64,000 bases of DNA from Lentinus brumalis (lineage: Eukaryota > Basidiomycota > Agaricomycetes > Polyporales > Polyporaceae): positions 2,046,001 through 2,110,000 of the forward strand of contig MARA01000003.1 in NCBI GenBank assembly GCA_001792895.1, in the 5' to 3' direction. Below, piece by piece: positions 56,152 through 64,000 of this stretch. The translations under genes and the position numbers were made by a program. The notes under the pieces are model-generated. The model was not told the DNA's origin and searched no databases. It saw only the letters and a program-made list of their open reading frames with translations. Positions within the stretch are counted from its first letter, which is position 1. Each line of letters begins with the position of its first letter.

Positions 56152-58537
56152 CTACAGGTCGATCAACAGCGCCTCCCTCTCTGGCTCTGGCGGCGCATAC
56201 TGCGGAACCGAGTTGGGCACCTGCGGGAAGTTCGGCATAGGGACAGACATCTGCTGGAGGTGCTGTAGCTGCGACGGAGCGTGCGACGAGGCTGCGACGG
56301 ACAGGGTGTTGGAGCGGACGAGGTAGCCGTTCGGCGCTTGCGCTGGCTGTTGCTGGTAGCCGGATACGGTGTTGTGCCGGGATAACGAGGGAGCAGAGGG
56401 GGTCTGGGGCTGCTGGGGCTGCGGGTGGTATTCGACTGGTGGTGGAGGCGGAGCAGAGGCCATAGCGGGTGATTGGAAGGATACTGGTATCGGTGCGGGA
56501 GCAGAGGTAGGGGCAGCGCCGTATTGAGACACACTGACGGGTGGAGGGGACATGGCGCCGTAAGGCATGCCCTCCTGACCGTACCGGGGTTGAATCGAAG
56601 GCGAGCTCGGGGAAAGGATAGGCGCGTTCTGTGGCTGGTACATCTGGTGCTGGTGCTGCTCTGCGGTTACATAGGCACCATTGGTTTGAGGGGCAGGGGT
56701 CGGAGAGAAGTAGGACGTGGTCTGAACGGGGGTTGCGGGTACTTGCTGTGACGAGGGTTGGGGCTGCCACTGGCTGTACGTGCCGTTTACGGGTTGATAT
56801 TGTGGAGCGTATGCACCGGTGTCCTGTCGCGGAACACCGGAGGGCCCTGCCCTCCACGAAGGACGCGAAAGCTGTTCGGTGAGGAGCTTGTCGTACAGTT
56901 TCACCGCTTGCGACAACTTCTCGTGCATCTCAACCAAAACCTCTATAGAGAGGCTGAGCGAAGAGTCACACGCAGTAAGAGATGACACGCACGTTCTTTC
57001 CGGCTCGTATCGTTCAGGTTCATGGCGAGCTTGGGCCTCAGCGCATTGGCCTTCTCAAACAACTCGGTCACGGCTGGATACTTCGACAGATCCCTCCCGC
57101 CTTGTGCCTGAACTTGCTCTACGGTCTGATTGAATGTCAAGATGGTGTCCTCCTCCAGCGGTTCGAGGTCGTAGTTCGGGATGTGTGGTAGCCTCGGCTT
57201 GGGGGTCGCACTGGCAGGTGGATATGACTGAGCGTAACCCGGACCAGGCGATGTAATGTATGGGGAGCGGTCTGACACGTCGATGACTATGGGAGCGCTC
57301 GGCTTGGGGGCGTTCGCTTCTCGCAAGCTGGCTTCGATGGCCGCCTTCAGGTCCGGGTCCTCTTCCTCTTCCTCACGAGAATCGGATGAGGCTGCATATG
57401 GGCGCGTAGCGCGCTCGACCAGCGGCGGTTCAGATGACTGCCAAGGGGATGGGGAGGGTACGTATCCCGGGCGGTGGCCTCCTGCAGAGCCGACTTCCTC
57501 CAGTGACAGCTGGATGGCTCGCTGCAGCTCTGCATCGTAGAGGTCGCGTGCAGACCGATGTCGTGAACTAGAGACACTCTGGGATGAGCGGTGCGTCCTG
57601 GGACATATGTCGTTAGACGAGAGGAGATATCGTGATGAGCGGAGACTGAACGTGACGCACTTCTGGGACTTCTTGTTCAACAAGGTGTAGCAGCTGTCGC
57701 AGACACGGACTTCTTGTGCGATGCCAAAGTGGGGCAGTGGCATCGACTTTGACGAACACTTCTGGTCGAACACTCGGCCGCAGTTGCGGCAGTGATGCTT
57801 GCGGTTGGTGAACGTGAACGGGTCGCGGCAGCGCAGGCAGACGTCCGAGTCGATCCATTCTGGAGCAGTCTGCGTGTCCACCATGGCAGAGGAGGTGACG
57901 GCAGGATCACGAGGGGGGAAGTTGAATCCTGAACCGGCGGTCTCTCAAACACCGCCTCTGGTGTTACGAGCGTGGTACTCACCTTCGCGCTGGAGCGTCT
58001 TGTACACCTCCCCTACGTAGCTCAAGTGGGGTCTGCCCTCGAACGCGGTGGCCCAGTCCTGGATGTACCGCAGGATCTTGTTCTTGACGTCATGGTTGAG
58101 TGCGGGCATCTTGAGTATCGAGACGAGATTGTCCATGAACTCGCGAGAGGCGATCTCGGTCAGAAAGCCGTCCCCGCCATTCTTGACGCAAACGTCGGTC
58201 AACTGCAAGTGAGATCAGCAGACACGCGTATCTGGCTGCGGCGGAGGTCATACGCTGAGTGCAAGAAGCTGGACGTTGGGATTCTTGTGTCCTAGTCGAC
58301 GCTTCAACGCACGCATTGCATCCTTGGGTGGCACAGACTTGGACCGAATCTGGTCGCATATCTCGAGATTGAGAGCAATGTCTTCTGATCCGCTTGGCAG
58401 AAGCTCAGACGTCGCCTTGTCTGTGGATGTGCATGATTCATACAAACAGACACGTCGAGAGCGCGGACATGGAACATACCGACGGCGTCGTCGAGCTGCG
58501 ATGTACCCCATAAAAGCGAGCTGAAGTACGAAGTCAT
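56152..58537 (-). CDS. VPS27: ESCRT-0 subunit Vps27 (HRS-like)
   Basis: Endosomal sorting protein that recognises ubiquitinated cargo and recruits ESCRT-I. Domain order is complete. An N-terminal VHS domain ([57 protein letters not shown]) is followed by a FYVE finger binding phosphatidylinositol 3-phosphate ([28 protein letters not shown]). Two ubiquitin-interacting motifs come next ([17 protein letters not shown] and [15 protein letters not shown]), then a helical GAT-like/core part ([18 protein letters not shown]). A Pro/Gln-rich tail ends in the clathrin box LLIDL. Six or so exons join in phase. The start at 58537 is the first ATG before the VHS domain. Divergent from RPB1. Confidence 0.94.
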
Positions 58538-58973
58538 GACAGAAGAACAGAGGTCGAGGTCGTTGGAGAGTAAGTATTCTTAGTAGAATACAGCTGCGGG
58601 TAAGCTGCGGGGTCATGACAAGAGCAAGAGCATACTTACCTAATACTTATGCAGTACTTAACTTCAGTACACGCTTATATAACACTTATGAGTCAAGCTT
58701 ACTCAGAGTCACACTAATGTTTATCTCTGTTTATATATGGGCGTGACATAAGTAAGTGACATTATGTCACAAGGGAGCGGTCCCGGCGCCGTGGGCGTCG
58801 ACTGAGTCCACCGCTCCTTGTCCTCGACCACGTCGACGACGCTGGTCTCCCCCCTCTCCTCGTCCTTCTGCCTCCCTCTTTTGCTTTCCTGTATACCTGG
58901 GACTGTCTCGCTGCTCTTTTGACGGGCTTCTCCAGCTCTCGACGTCGTCTGCTCACGTCCCCTGTCGCTCGCC
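58538..58973. promoter_or_regulatory. Divergent promoter VPS27/RPB1
   Basis: 436 bp between divergent starts. AT-rich core at 58560-58760 with TATATAA (58675-58681, read as TTATATA on the minus strand) facing VPS27 and TTATATATGG (58731-58740) facing RPB1. An inverted repeat lies just downstream of the latter. Confidence 0.55.
58743..58770. promoter_or_regulatory. 9-bp inverted repeat in the RPB1 promoter
   Basis: GTGACATAA (58743-58751) and its exact reverse complement TTATGTCAC (58762-58770) flank a 10-nt spacer that contains another GTGAC. It sits a few bases after the RPB1-facing TATA, where a dimeric transcription factor or the initiation site might lie. Confidence 0.6.

Positions 58974-64000
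<5,027 letters not shown>

Overview
The window looks like nuclear DNA of a filamentous basidiomycete, most likely an Agaricomycete (perhaps a polypore; that level is inferred from remembered protein similarity only). It is GC-rich. Genes lie 0.2-2 kb apart on both strands and are cut by many short introns (about 50-65 nt, GT-AG, two probable GC-AG). Products are eukaryotic housekeeping proteins mixed with families known mainly from mushrooms and polypores. I recognise no tRNA, rRNA or CRISPR. The only mobile-element trace is a short Gag-like fragment near 40.1-40.7 kb.

Layout. 0-9 kb: OST5 (oligosaccharyltransferase), YOP1 (ER shaping), a secreted GH76-type glycosidase and an UNC93-like membrane protein. 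10.8-20 kb: VPS72/SWC2 (H2A.Z deposition), the meiotic MutS homologue MSH4, a DAO-type FAD oxidoreductase and a small unknown gene. 20.7-33.7 kb: ABD1 (mRNA cap methyltransferase), an unknown 249-residue protein, BCP1, VPS35 (retromer), WBP1/OST48 and a MYND zinc-finger protein. 33.7-42.4 kb is the most accessory-looking part: a GA-rich tract, an unknown gene with an internal repeat, two divergent paralogues of an unrecognised family, the Gag fragment and a second MYND gene. 43.2-51 kb: two tandem proline dehydrogenase genes (PUT1-like) and an amidase-signature enzyme. 52.2-64 kb: a Bni4-like protein, VPS27 (ESCRT-0) and the 5' part of RPB1, which runs off the end.

The main cross-cutting observation is that at least seven otherwise healthy genes, plus the Gag fragment, need exactly one extra base to keep a family-consistent reading frame, and each time the lesion sits in or beside a short C (or G) run. 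This looks like systematic homopolymer undercalling in the assembly rather than seven independent pseudogenes, and it affects how this region should be annotated. The main biological leads are the divergent unknown-family pair with conserved intron positions, the tandem proline dehydrogenases, conserved 10-nt microexons, and an inverted repeat in the VPS27/RPB1 promoter. I did not find a clearly new multi-gene system.
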